The notes under the pieces are model-generated. The model saw only the letters and a list, made by a program, of their open reading frames with translations. It did no database searches and was not told the origin of the DNA. From Azospirillum endophyticum (lineage in GTDB: Bacteria > Pseudomonadota > Alphaproteobacteria > Azospirillales > Azospirillaceae), in the NCBI RefSeq assembly GCF_016595245.1, contig NZ_JAENHM010000025.1:1-64000 (forward strand): a stretch of DNA of 64,000 nucleotides, read 5' to 3'. Positions 1 through 8,867 of the stretch are shown here, in pieces. Position 1 is the stretch's first letter. Each line of letters begins with the position of its first letter. The translations under genes were made by a program, and so were the position numbers.

Positions 1-864
1 CTCATGCTCGGAAAAGCTGTCGCCATCCTACAAGTCCCTAACAGCCTCTAGCAGGAATTCGTCACCGGCGGTCAGACGCGCACGGTTCGGGCCGACACTG
101 ATCCGGCCGATGCGCACCTTGGGGCCCGCCAGATCGGCGAGAACGGTTGCCCGCTGTCCTGTGGCAGCTTCGGCGGCACGCAGGTTGCGGATCATCGCCG
201 CCCAACTCTGCGGATCATCATGGGCGCAGTTGATCCGCACCGCATTCGCACCATTGCGCAACAGCGCGATCATGAAATCAGCCTTGGAGGCCGCCTCGGA
301 CGGCAAGGTCACCAGGATGGCCGGCCGGCTGAGACCGACGGCCGCCGGGCCGAAAAGCTCGTCGGTGTTGGCGCGCAACAGGCGCTCGCCACGGAAGAAG
401 GCGCGGGGCCTTGGATGATGCACCGGCATCGTCCCGCATATCGCGGCCAACGCGCCGATCACCGCATCGAGATTGGCGAGAACACGCCCTTCCAGCCGTC
501 CCAGCGACGACAGCCCATAGGTCATCAGCGCATCCTGGAGTCCTCGCAGATCGCGATGGCGCAGCGTGAGGTAATGGGCCAAGTTCAGGGCGCCAACACG
601 GAACCGCCGCCGTCGACCTCGCACATTCCACTGCCGACAAAGCGTCCGGCCCTCGGCACTGACCTCGTTGCGAAGCTCGAGAAGTTCAGTCAGCAGATCG
701 TTCGGAGAAGGAACGAACCTCGGACCCTGCATCGCATCGCTTGCCGGTTCACGCGGATTACGGCTTTCCCCTCTATGCGTCACAGGCTGTGGCGGCATGC
801 CATCAACAGCCTCGCAGCCGACTGCCGGAGCCGCCTGATCCAGACCAGTGTCGATCGCCTGCAT
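1..864 (-). pseudogene. Pyruvate kinase-family protein, interrupted by an in-frame amber codon and cut by the window edge
   Basis: The readable part is 278 residues, starting at the ATG at 864 behind a GAGGAT-type ribosome binding site; the frame is open further upstream but with arginine-rich low-complexity sequence. Residues 1-180 match the N-terminal extension of the long alphaproteobacterial pyruvate kinase-like proteins (a DLLTELLELR helix, an ALNLAHYL stretch). From about 180 the kinase barrel starts: TLPSEAA near 186, RINCAHDD near 211, DLAGPKVRIG near 245. A TAG at 28-30 stops the frame, yet the same frame continues open to base 1 (DGDSFSEHE), so a CAG-to-TAG change is a simple explanation. 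Lacking most of the barrel, the truncated product should not be a working kinase. These proteins may be pyruvate kinase paralogs rather than the main glycolytic enzyme. Sequencing error is not excluded. Confidence 0.6.
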
Positions 865-949
865 CTTTCTCGATCCTCTTGCGCTGCGACGCCATCGGCG
901 AGGTTTGGAACGCCAGTTGTTGGAGGGTGTCGGAGGCGTTCTGCCGTGT

Positions 950-1234
950 TTACCCGGTCTTGCCCGGCGCAATAAGGCTCAGGCCCAGGCGTCCGCGGGC
1001 GAAATCCAGGTAGCCAACAGCGTTTCTCCAGTTGCCTTTGCTCCAGGCCCACTCCGCGGTGGACAGGGTGGTGTTGATGGTGCCGACCTCGGAGGTGGAG
1101 GGGACCTTCTTCCGAGCCTCCGCGAGCAGGTCGGGAAATTGCCGGGCGAGGTCCGGCGCGGGCGGGGTCTGGGCCGCGGCAGGGACGCTGAGGACGAGGC
1201 CGCCGATGATGGCTGCGGCATGGAGCATTTTCAT
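950..1234 (-). CDS. Small exported protein of unknown function
   Basis: This 94-residue protein begins with a clear Sec signal peptide (MKMLHAAAIIGGLVLSVPA, probable cleavage after AAAQ near residue 22), leaving a mature chain of about 72 residues rich in Ala, Thr and Trp (AEWAWSKGNW). I recognise no family. The start is the ATG at 1234, with an AGGA-type site upstream. It lies between the interrupted pyruvate kinase-like gene and the Na/Pi cotransporter on the same strand, about 80 bases from the latter. A periplasmic role is all the sequence supports. Opposite-strand frames here are shadows. Confidence 0.6.
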   Translation of the reverse strand: MKMLHAAAIIGGLVLSVPAAAQTPPAPDLARQFPDLLAEARKKVPSTSEVGTINTTLSTAEWAWSKGNWRNAVGYLDFARGRLGLSLIAPGKTG

Positions 1235-1315
1235 GGGACAATCCTGGACAGAGGAGCTATTTTTCCGGTTATGGTGGCGAGCGGGACCTTCGTGATCCCG
1301 CCAGCCGCGAGGCCG

Positions 1316-3013
1316 TCAAGCGAGGGCCGGGCGCGGATCCAGGTCGGGGGCGGTGTCGCCAACCGGCATCTGCGACAGCACACCGCTGCGGTCGACCGAC
1401 CGCCGCTCGCCGTCCAGCCGTTCGATCAGAAGGAAGGCGCGCTCGGCGCTGCCGAGCAGGCCGAGCAGCGTCCCACGCTCGCGCGGGCTCAGCCCCTCAT
1501 GGGTCAGGCAGGTGCGGCGGAGCGTGGCAAGCGCCTCGACCCGGCGGTCCGCTTCGACAGGCTGGGAGGATCCCGGTTGCAACGCCCTCATCGCCTCGTC
1601 CAGCCGGCCGACCAGCCCGGACACCAGCTCCCGGCCCTGCGGGGAGAAATCTTCCTCCTTCACGCGCAGGGCTACTTGGTGAAGCGTTTCGCCGAGGCTC
1701 TCGGCGAAATCCGCCTCCTCGACCAGGCTGGCGACGAGGTCCGCCTGCGGGTAGGACTGGTTGGGCTTCAGCAGGGTGGCGGCGAAGGTGCCGATGTTCC
1801 GGCTGAGAATGCTGATCGCCATACGGTGCGCGCCGGGGTCCTTCGGTGCGTGGGGCGCGGCGCTCGCCATGGCGAGGAATAGCGTGCTCGCCTCCAGATG
1901 GCGGGCGATCTCCTTCTGCAGGGCGGGGACGCCGGCAGCGAGATCGCCACGCCGGTCGGCCGTCAGATACCGCGGCATCGAGTAATCCTCGATATCTTCC
2001 GAGGAGTCATGGCCGATGCGGCGCAGCACCCGTTCGAACACCCCGATGAAGGGGAACAGCAGCAGCACGTTGAAGATGTTGAACACGGTCGAATAGAGGC
2101 CGATGGCGACCGGCACCAGCGGGTAGGTCTCCTTCCCGTTCACCATCACCGGGACCGACGGGTCTCCGCCGAACCACTGCATGGCGAAGCGCAGCACCTC
2201 CATCGAGAGGAAGAACAGCGGGATCGTCACGCAGACGCCGATGATGTTGAAGCTGATGTGGGCATAGGCCGCGCGCTTGGCATTCTTCGACAGGTTCAGG
2301 GATGCGAGCCAGGAGGTGATCGTCGTTCCGAGATCGGCGCCGAGCGAAAAGGCGACCGCCGTCTGCCAGTCCAGGATGCCGGCGGAGCCCAGCCCCATGA
2401 CGATGCCGATGGTGGCCGAAGAGGAGTGGATCATCGCCGTGACCAGCGCCGCGGTGGCGACGCAGACCAGCAGTCCGCCGAAATTCTCCGCCTGCAGGGA
2501 CGAGATCGCCGACATCACCTCCGGCATCCCGCGCAGCGGACGCAGCCCCCCGGTCATCAGGTTGAGGCCGTAGAAGATCAGGGCGAAGCCCATGCAGGCG
2601 AGCGCGATGTTCTTCGTCTTCTCCGACTTCGCGAAGATATGGACGAGCGCGAAGACGCCGGCCAGCAGCAGGCCGAGCGGACCGAGCGGCAGCGCGATCA
2701 ACCCGTTGCCGAGCGTCGTTCCGATGTTGGCGCCCATGATGACGCTGATCGCCGGGCGCAGCCCGACCACACCGGCGTTGACCAGCCCGACGGTCATCAC
2801 CGTCATCGCGGTGGAGGACTGGATGATGCCGGTGATGAAGGTGCCGGCCAGCACGCCCTTCACCGGGGTTCCGGCGAAGGTGGCGAGCAGGGCACGCATC
2901 CTGTTGACGGCGACCGCCTGGATGCCGTTCGACATGAACTCCAGCCCCAGCATGAAAATGCCGAGCCCGCCGAGAACCGGCACGATGATCTGGGTGAAGA
3001 CGTCAACCTGCAT
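1316..3013 (-). CDS. Na+/phosphate cotransporter family protein with C-terminal PhoU-like domain
   Basis: The 565-residue inner membrane protein has the two repeated Na/Pi-cotransporter halves in residues 1-320. Each carries the family QSS signature: GIIQSSTAMTVMTVG near 60 and MIHSSSATIGIVMG near 200. A GANIGTTLGNGL loop lies between. The last 230 residues are soluble and helical and resemble the PhoU-like tail of YjbB/NptA proteins. Members move phosphate with sodium; some act in export. The start ATG at 3013 opens straight into the first membrane segment. Its neighbours, a PstS-like binding protein upstream on the same strand and a divergent CHAD gene, make a phosphate role likely. Direction of transport is not deducible. 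Confidence 0.88.
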   Translation of the reverse strand: MQVDVFTQIIVPVLGGLGIFMLGLEFMSNGIQAVAVNRMRALLATFAGTPVKGVLAGTFITGIIQSSTAMTVMTVGLVNAGVVGLRPAISVIMGANIGTTLGNGLIALPLGPLGLLLAGVFALVHIFAKSEKTKNIALACMGFALIFYGLNLMTGGLRPLRGMPEVMSAISSLQAENFGGLLVCVATAALVTAMIHSSSATIGIVMGLGSAGILDWQTAVAFSLGADLGTTITSWLASLNLSKNAKRAAYAHISFNIIGVCVTIPLFFLSMEVLRFAMQWFGGDPSVPVMVNGKETYPLVPVAIGLYSTVFNIFNVLLLFPFIGVFERVLRRIGHDSSEDIEDYSMPRYLTADRRGDLAAGVPALQKEIARHLEASTLFLAMASAAPHAPKDPGAHRMAISILSRNIGTFAATLLKPNQSYPQADLVASLVEEADFAESLGETLHQVALRVKEEDFSPQGRELVSGLVGRLDEAMRALQPGSSQPVEADRRVEALATLRRTCLTHEGLSPRERGTLLGLLGSAERAFLLIERLDGERRSVDRSGVLSQMPVGDTAPDLDPRPALA

Positions 3014-3118
3014 GATGGATTTCCTTGCCGTGCTCGGTTGTCGGGAGCGGACGGTCGCGGGTGGTTCTTCCGCGCGGCATTCGGGTTGGCCCTGGGGACG
3101 ACGCCCCGTACTGGACGA

Positions 3119-4174
3119 TCACCGGGCGGGAGGCGCCGAGTTCCAGGATGCCCGGACGAGGGCCACCAGCGGAGCCGGCAGCGGCACGTAGCCGAGGTCG
3201 GCGGCGTCCTGCTGCCACAGTGTCAGCGCCCCGTCGAAGAAGCGCAGGACACGCCGTCCCCGGCCGCTGTCGATCCGGTCCCGCGGCATCAGGGCGAAGA
3301 CGGTGGCGGCGACCGGATAGGCGTCGGGATCGGCGGCCTCGGCCAGCAGCAGGGTGAAATGAGGGGACCGGCTCCAATCCGCGCTCGTCGCGGCCGTTTC
3401 GACCGTTCGGTGGGACGGTGCGACGAACCTGCCGGCCCTGTTGGCCATCTCCGCCATCGCCAATCCCGCCCGCGCCGCCTGCCCGGCCTCGACATAGCCG
3501 ATCGCACCTGGCGTCGCCTTGACCGCCTCGACGATGCCCTGGCTGCCACGCACGCCGGTGCCGGTCGGCCAGCGGAGTTCGGTGTCGACCCCGACGCGCT
3601 TGCGCCAGGGGGTGCTCGCCCGCGCGAGGTAGGCGGCGAAATTGTAGGTGGTTCCGGACCCCTCACTGCGATGGACGACGGTGATCGGTCCATCGGGCAG
3701 GGAAAGGTCGGGATTGAGCGTCTTGAGGGCGGGATGCGACCAGGAGGTGATGGTTCCCAGATAGATGTCGGCCAGCACCGCGCCGGAGAGGCGCAGGGAA
3801 TGGCCGCCGGATCCGGGAAGAGCGGCAGGGAGATTGGCGACGACCGCGATGCCGCCCATCGCGACGGGGAACTGCATCAGCCGGTGGCGGTCGAGGTCCC
3901 CGCCGTCGAGCGGCACATCGGAAGCGGCGAAATCCACCGCACCGGCGATCACCCGCATCGTGCCGGCGAGAGAGCCGACCGGCTCATAATCCAGCCCGCC
4001 GTCCGGGGACGGGAAATCGTCGCCGTCGGCCTCGGCCGTTCGGAAGTGTTCGGCCCACTGGCTCAGCAGGGGAAAGGCAAAGGTCGATCCGGCCCCCATG
4101 ATGGGCTCGGCTTTTGCCAGTGCAACCGTCATCACGCTCAGGCACACGAGTACAGCCAGAAAAGACCGTGGCAT
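3119..4174 (-). CDS. PstS-like periplasmic phosphate-binding protein
   Basis: The product is 351 residues when started at the ATG at 4174 (GGGGGTGG site); a longer open frame to 4312 adds an unlikely N-terminus. It has a signal peptide (residues 1-22, ending ALAKA), then GAGSTFAFPLL-type ligand-binding sequence of the PstS family. A GSGTTYNFAAYL segment near residue 170 is the usual phosphate-binding loop, and VDFAASDVPL near 85 is also family-typical. The C-terminal 60 residues diverge from classical PstS. No pstCAB genes follow; the next gene on the strand is a Na/Pi cotransporter. The protein may therefore work with a distant ABC permease or act as a scavenging or sensing binder. Confidence 0.83.
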   Translation of the reverse strand: MPRSFLAVLVCLSVMTVALAKAEPIMGAGSTFAFPLLSQWAEHFRTAEADGDDFPSPDGGLDYEPVGSLAGTMRVIAGAVDFAASDVPLDGGDLDRHRLMQFPVAMGGIAVVANLPAALPGSGGHSLRLSGAVLADIYLGTITSWSHPALKTLNPDLSLPDGPITVVHRSEGSGTTYNFAAYLARASTPWRKRVGVDTELRWPTGTGVRGSQGIVEAVKATPGAIGYVEAGQAARAGLAMAEMANRAGRFVAPSHRTVETAATSADWSRSPHFTLLLAEAADPDAYPVAATVFALMPRDRIDSGRGRRVLRFFDGALTLWQQDAADLGYVPLPAPLVALVRASWNSAPPAR

Positions 4175-4482
4175 GCCACCCCCATCGCTCAGTAAAGCCG
4201 GGTTGCTTTCATGCTTTTTTCTTGGAAGCGGATCGTATTTGCCGACGGTGACGAACAGATGACAGCTGGATGCAAGAGCGCCAAAGAGCGAAACACCTAT
4301 CCGAATTCCCAAAGCGTGGCGGAACGATAGGCCGGTCTACGGCAAATCCCGCCGGAGCCACCAATCGCTGCAACCGCCCGCGCCCTCTCCTGTTGTCTCC
4401 GGGTGATGGAGAGGGAACGGCAAGACATTCCTCCCGCCGTCGGGCCAAAGGGACCTATTGCGAGGAAAGGACGAGCACCGGC

Positions 4483-5367
4483 ATGGGTTATGAATTGGTT
4501 CAGCACGAGACCTCCGATGCAGCCGTGCGCCGGATCATCGGCGAACAGCTCGCTGCGGCCGCCGATGCACTGCAGGATGGCGGCTCTTCACGGCATAAGG
4601 CGGTGCATGAGGCTCGCAAGTCCTGCAAGAAGGCCCGCGCCGCGCTGCGGCTCGCCCGCGGAGCCGTGGGCGGCAAAGCCTTCCGGCGGCTGAACACGGC
4701 GATCCGGGATGCCCAGGGCGGGCTCGCCGGGGCTCGCGATAGCGCGGTCATAATCCAATCACTGGATAAACTGCGCTCGCACTCCCAGGATGAGCTGGAA
4801 ACCGAGGGCGTCGCTGCGTTCCGCGAGCATCTGGTCGAGCGTTGCCGCAGGATCGAGGCCGAGCAGCTCAACAGCGCCGAGGGTTTCGAAGCGATCGTTG
4901 CCATGTTGCGCTCCGCTCAAGCGGAGGCGGGCGACCTACCGATCTCGGAGCGAGGGTTCGACGTCTTCCGCCCCGGCCTCCGCCGGATCTATCAGACCGG
5001 CCGGTCCATGCGGAACGGTGCGTTCCAGACCTTCGAGACCGCCCATGAATGGCGCAAGCAGGTCAAGAATCTCTGGTACACGGTCCGTCTGATGCAGCCG
5101 GTCTGGCCGGGTCCGCTCAGCTGTCTCGGCGAGGAGCTTGAGGACCTCAGCGAGCGACTGGGCGACCATCACGATCTCGCTGTCCTGCTGCAGGCGGCAA
5201 TGGAGGCGGATCTCGGCGACGGCACGGTCCCGTCCCTGAAGGCGGCTGTCGAACGGCGTCAGGCTGGACTGGAACGGAAGAGCGTTCCACTGGGGGAAAA
5301 AGTCTTCGCCGAACGGACGGAGTGCTTCCTCGACCGCATCGAGACCTACTGGTCAATCTGGATGTGA
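4483..5367 (+). CDS. CHAD-domain protein
   Basis: This 294-residue helical protein carries the CHAD (conserved histidine alpha-helical) domain along most of its length. Its first helix pair shows H-x3-H-E-x-RK-x-CKK-x-RA near residues 37-55, and a second conserved patch, HEWRKQVKNLWY, lies near 188; LGDHHDLAVL near 226 is also typical. CHAD domains bind polyphosphate and other polyanions through these His/Lys/Arg residues. The start at 4483 has a GAGGAAAGGA site; the frame is open further upstream without a better signal. It is divergent from the PstS-like gene, matching a phosphate or polyphosphate context. There is no fused CYTH triphosphatase domain, so it is a stand-alone CHAD protein. 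Confidence 0.85.
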   Translation: MGYELVQHETSDAAVRRIIGEQLAAAADALQDGGSSRHKAVHEARKSCKKARAALRLARGAVGGKAFRRLNTAIRDAQGGLAGARDSAVIIQSLDKLRSHSQDELETEGVAAFREHLVERCRRIEAEQLNSAEGFEAIVAMLRSAQAEAGDLPISERGFDVFRPGLRRIYQTGRSMRNGAFQTFETAHEWRKQVKNLWYTVRLMQPVWPGPLSCLGEELEDLSERLGDHHDLAVLLQAAMEADLGDGTVPSLKAAVERRQAGLERKSVPLGEKVFAERTECFLDRIETYWSIWM

Positions 5368-5447
5368 AGCGGCGCGAGGATCCGATCCGATCGGCAGTCG
5401 ACCCGCTGGTTTACGCGGGATCGGGACGTATCGGCCTGCAAAATGGA

Positions 5448-6494
5448 TCAGCGATAGCTGTGCCATTCCTTGACCGTCCAGTCGGCCCCAGTCTGTGCCG
5501 CGCCGGCGAGCCAGCCTTCCGGCTGCCGACGGAGATGGCGGTGGATGGCGTGGACGTCGGCATCGGCGGCATGAACCGCCGCCAGCTCGGCCGCCATCGT
5601 GGCGACCAGCTTGTCGCGATGGGATTTCGCGAGCTCGTCGAAGTCGAGCTTGCGGTCGTTGGGTGACAGCCATCGGACGGCATGGCCGGTACCATAGACG
5701 AGCGTGGGGTCCGGCGAGCGGTGTTGCCCGGTCGCCATGCGCTGCGCCAGTCCCGCTTCCCGACCCGCAACCCAGCAGGATGGCATCACGCCCTTGATTT
5801 CGGCGGCGACCGGTCCGCCGCGGTGGATGCCGGAGGCTGCGAAGCGCGGCCGTCCCAGACTGCCGGCACCGGCCGCGCGGGGCGCGATCTTCCGGTCGGA
5901 CAGTTCGTCCGGCAGGGCCGCGAGCAGCGGCGCCTCGAATTCGGGCGGTTCGACCGGGGCGGGCTGCGCGTCGCGGAGCTTGTTCCAGTACTTGATACGA
6001 TCGTCGTTCGTGGCCTCGAACAGGTCGCGCAGCCAGAGCCGATCACCCTCCAGAACGATCGGCTGCGGGGCCGTCAGCGCCTCGGCGTAGGAGTCCAGGA
6101 GGGTGTCGGCCACCTGACCGGCGTCCAGCCCATCGTCCGCCACCAGTATGCTCGCGCACAGCCGGACCAGATCGAGCGCATAGGGCAGGCGGGCGGCCTC
6201 GTCATAGTCGTTGATCCCCCAGACCAGCCGGAACTGGGCGTCGCGCCACAAGCCGAAATTGCCGGCATGGGCATCGCCGACCGAGGCAACCGACGGTGCC
6301 CCCATCAGGTCGGGGCAGAGCACCGCCGCGCATTCGGCCCAGCGCCAGCAGGTCGCACGCAAGAAAAGAAAGGCGCTTCGGCGCATCTTGTCATGCTTGA
6401 GGTCGAGGTCCTCCGGGCGGAACGCCGTGCCGAAATGCGCCCGCAGACCGGCTTCGTAGCGGTCGATGGAGGTGGTCAGGTCAGGTGGGGACAT
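5448..6494 (-). CDS. DUF2252 family protein
   Basis: The 348-residue protein starts at the ATG at 6494 behind a GGGAGAAGGATGG site. It shows the DUF2252 signatures: DKMRRSAFLFLRAT near 36, SVGDAHAGNFG near 78, and INDYDEA near 99. The GDxHxxNFG plus DxD-like pattern resembles the catalytic loops of aminoglycoside phosphotransferase/kinase folds, to which DUF2252 is thought to be related, so a kinase-like activity is conceivable but unproven. It is convergent with the CHAD gene (80 bases between stops) and reads in the same direction as the following DUF2278 gene, about 115 bases away. The biological role is unknown. Confidence 0.85.
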   Translation of the reverse strand: MSPPDLTTSIDRYEAGLRAHFGTAFRPEDLDLKHDKMRRSAFLFLRATCWRWAECAAVLCPDLMGAPSVASVGDAHAGNFGLWRDAQFRLVWGINDYDEAARLPYALDLVRLCASILVADDGLDAGQVADTLLDSYAEALTAPQPIVLEGDRLWLRDLFEATNDDRIKYWNKLRDAQPAPVEPPEFEAPLLAALPDELSDRKIAPRAAGAGSLGRPRFAASGIHRGGPVAAEIKGVMPSCWVAGREAGLAQRMATGQHRSPDPTLVYGTGHAVRWLSPNDRKLDFDELAKSHRDKLVATMAAELAAVHAADADVHAIHRHLRRQPEGWLAGAAQTGADWTVKEWHSYR

Positions 6495-6611
6495 CCATCC
6501 TTCTCCCGTTCCAACTGCTGCAAGAGAGCCAGACCGGCACTCCGGACCGGTCGGGCTGCGATGGCCAGCCCGGCCTGATCCCATGTGTTCGTTCCGATCC
6601 GGCAACGCCCG

Positions 6612-7670
6612 TCAGTTCTGGAACGGGATGGTCCGCCCGGGCTGGCTGGCCTCGGCCTTGGTGTAGGCGACACCATGGACCTTGATACCCTTGGCGTCGA
6701 GCAGGGTGATGATGCCGCCCCGATTGGACAAGGCGACGGGCTGCTCGACCGGCACGGTCATCGTCGCCCCCGGGGCGATCTCGCCGGCAAGCGTCATCGC
6801 ATTCTTATGCTTGTCCTTGATCATCCACCCGTCGAGGGAAACGGTGACATCCGCGGTGTTCAGCAGCGTTACCGTCTCGTGCTCCGGAGTTCGTACGTCG
6901 TTGATCAGCGCCGCGACGATGCGCACGAGCCCGTCGGGAACATCGAGTGGCGGGATGCGGTCGCGGCGGATCGGCGCGTGCGGCTCGCCCCTGTGCTCCG
7001 GATCAGGCGGCACGGCCGGCGTCGCAAGCGCGTCGTCGGAATGCCAGGCCTGGCTCTGGAATTTCAGGAAAACCGCCACCCATTGCTCACCCTGCGCGTC
7101 GTCCGGAAACTGGAAGAACAGAGCGCCGTCCTGGAAAATGCCGTTGTCGTCGGCGAACCGGCCCGGCGGGTTCCCCTGGTTCATATGGATGTCGTGGATG
7201 CCGCGGCCCGGCTTGAAACCGAAATACCGGTCCGCCTTGTTCTCCTCGGGTCCCCAGGTCTCCCCGAGGGCATAGAGCCAGGCATTCTCGTCCGACATGG
7301 CGCGCTGGACATAGGCGTCGATCTTCTCGTTCAGGTCGTTGTCGGGGCCGGCGGCCGAAAGCGGCAGCGGCTTCAGTTCCCACGGCTGAATCAGGTTGCC
7401 GCGGATGAAGTCGACGGCGATGCCGTCCGGGCGGCTCGGCGCCGGATGCAGCCCCTCCCCCAGGGCGGCCAGTTTTTCCGTGATGGGATGCTCGAAGCGC
7501 GACCGGACCAGGAACTGGACCTCGCTGCCGTCCTGTGACCGGACATTGATGGCGATCCGGTGCAGTATGCCGTTCTCCGACACCAGCACCTGGTAATGGG
7601 GGCTGCTGCCGGTGGCCAGGCGGTTGTTGATCGGACGCCCCTTCAAAGCGGAATAATTCCTGAGCGGCAT
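6612..7670 (-). CDS. DUF2278 (YukJ-like) protein with C-terminal lamin-tail-like domain
   Basis: The chosen start at 7670 has an AGGAGAT site with good spacing and gives 352 residues. The first 215 residues match DUF2278/YukJ: YSALKGRPINNR at the N-terminus, YQVLVSENGILHRIAINVRS, then HDIHMNQGNP and DGALFFQFPDD, which resemble a metal-dependent hydrolase-like fold. The final 110 residues form a beta-rich lamin-tail-like (LTD) domain, with a TVTLLNTADVTVSLDGW motif near 275 and PFQN at the end. DUF2278 plus LTD is a known architecture of unknown function. A degraded phospholipase D-like gene lies just upstream on the same strand and could once have been part of the same unit. Confidence 0.82.
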   Translation of the reverse strand: MPLRNYSALKGRPINNRLATGSSPHYQVLVSENGILHRIAINVRSQDGSEVQFLVRSRFEHPITEKLAALGEGLHPAPSRPDGIAVDFIRGNLIQPWELKPLPLSAAGPDNDLNEKIDAYVQRAMSDENAWLYALGETWGPEENKADRYFGFKPGRGIHDIHMNQGNPPGRFADDNGIFQDGALFFQFPDDAQGEQWVAVFLKFQSQAWHSDDALATPAVPPDPEHRGEPHAPIRRDRIPPLDVPDGLVRIVAALINDVRTPEHETVTLLNTADVTVSLDGWMIKDKHKNAMTLAGEIAPGATMTVPVEQPVALSNRGGIITLLDAKGIKVHGVAYTKAEASQPGRTIPFQN

Positions 7671-7755
7671 GCGGATCTCCTGCATTGTCGGTTGCGGGCC
7701 GACAGTCGGTGGAGGGACGGGCGGCGTTGTGATGCGCCCGACGGCGGTATGGCGG

Positions 7756-8461
7756 TCAGCGCGAGAAGAGCAGGCGGTCCCGCTGCGCCTGACTGCCGTC
7801 GACATAGTATCGCTCGAACCAGGCAGGCTCGCCGCTGAGGGCGCGCGGCTTGCGCAGCGTCAGCGGGTTCGGCTTGGCCGCGACCCCGGCGACCCTGCCT
7901 GCTTTCTCGGCCTCGTACATGCGATTGCGGAACTGCAGATGGTCGAACACGCAGATCGCCTCGATCGCGTAGGCCGTGGCGATCTTGCGGTCCTCGATCA
8001 GGATCAGGTGGTCGCCGTTCTGGTGCTCGCTGGTCGGCGCTGCGGCTTTCGCAACTGGCGGGCAGGTTGTGGCCGTTCGGATGGCCGTCGTCGTCTCTGG
8101 ACGAGGAGTCATCGATGACCGCGCGCAATCGTCCGCCGAAACGCTCCAGCTTTTTGAGAAGATCGGGGAGATTGAGGTCATAGGCGAGGATGTCCAGCGT
8201 GACGGAGCGATCTGCCAGTGCCTCGTCGACGAACTCGTGGATCAACTGCCGGGCCTCGAAGCCGAGCCAGTCATAGACACTCTCGCCGCGCCCATTCCTG
8301 ACGTCCGGCATCACGAAGTCGAGGCCGTCTTCAGACTTTTTCGGAATGATGTCCGGGTTGTTGCCGAACTGCTCCCGATAAGCCTGCGAAGATGCAAAAT
8401 TCCGTGTGAAGCCGACATCGACGATGCCGTCGTAGGTGACCGCCGCCTGGGCGATGTCCAA
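7756..8461 (-). pseudogene. Phospholipase D-like protein remnant (truncated, internally deleted, frameshifted)
   Basis: Two frames together encode a PLD-superfamily remnant. The first, from 8461 to about 8065, includes FEARQLIHEFVDEALADRS, LDILAYDLNLPDLL and GRLRAVIDDSS, the usual start of a PLD-like core. The second, from about 8070 to the stop at 7756, begins PPVAKAAAP and contains LILIEDRKIATAYAIEA and FDHLQFRNRM, the usual tail. The segment between, which should hold the HxKx4D catalytic motif, is missing, and the reading frame shifts at that point. The 5' end abuts the transposase remnant at about 8461, so the N-terminus is also lost. A TTG at 8461 is the only possible local start. The gene is almost certainly non-functional. 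Confidence 0.75.
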
Positions 8462-8832
8462 TGGTCCGGCTGTGGAAAGTGGAGTTGCAGAAGCTGGCCG
8501 ACGAAACCGGCCTCACCATCAGCGTCTGCCGCTACCCGCCGGGCACCTCGAAATGGAACAAGATCGAGCATCGTCTCTTTTGCCACATCTCGCAGAACTG
8601 GCGCGCCCGACCACTGACCAGCCGCCTCGCCATCGTCGAGCTGATCGCCGCAACCACCACCAAGACCGGTCTCAAGGTCGCTTGTGAAATCGACACTGCC
8701 GACTACGCCAAGAGCATCAAGGTCTCCGACGCCCAAATCGACGCCCTCGCCATTACCCGCAACGACTTAAATCCAGAGTGGAACTATACCATCGCCCCAC
8801 GGCCACAAAACAACGCACTTAATTTGGTATAA
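8462..8832 (+). mobile_element. ISAzo13-family transposase, 3' fragment
   Basis: The open frame encodes about 123 residues matching only the C-terminal part of ISAzo13-type DDE transposases: RLWKVELQKLADETGLTISV, then PPGTSKWNKIEHRLFCHIS, IAATTTKTGLKV and NPEWNYTIAP. A complete enzyme is more than 400 residues, so the 5' two-thirds of the element are gone. Homology begins abruptly at about 8463, exactly where the oppositely oriented PLD-like gene ends. The right end of the element probably lies just past the stop, in the AT-richer stretch up to about 8845, but I could not match terminal inverted repeats because the left end is missing. The fragment cannot transpose by itself. Confidence 0.85.
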
Positions 8833-8867
8833 TTCCTAACAGTTTGGTTGCCGCTCTGGGGCGAGGC

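Noticed and set aside
1898..4195. Plus-strand open frame of 765 codons
   Set aside because: Antisense to the Na/Pi cotransporter and PstS-like genes, with the same shadow composition and no recognisable motif.
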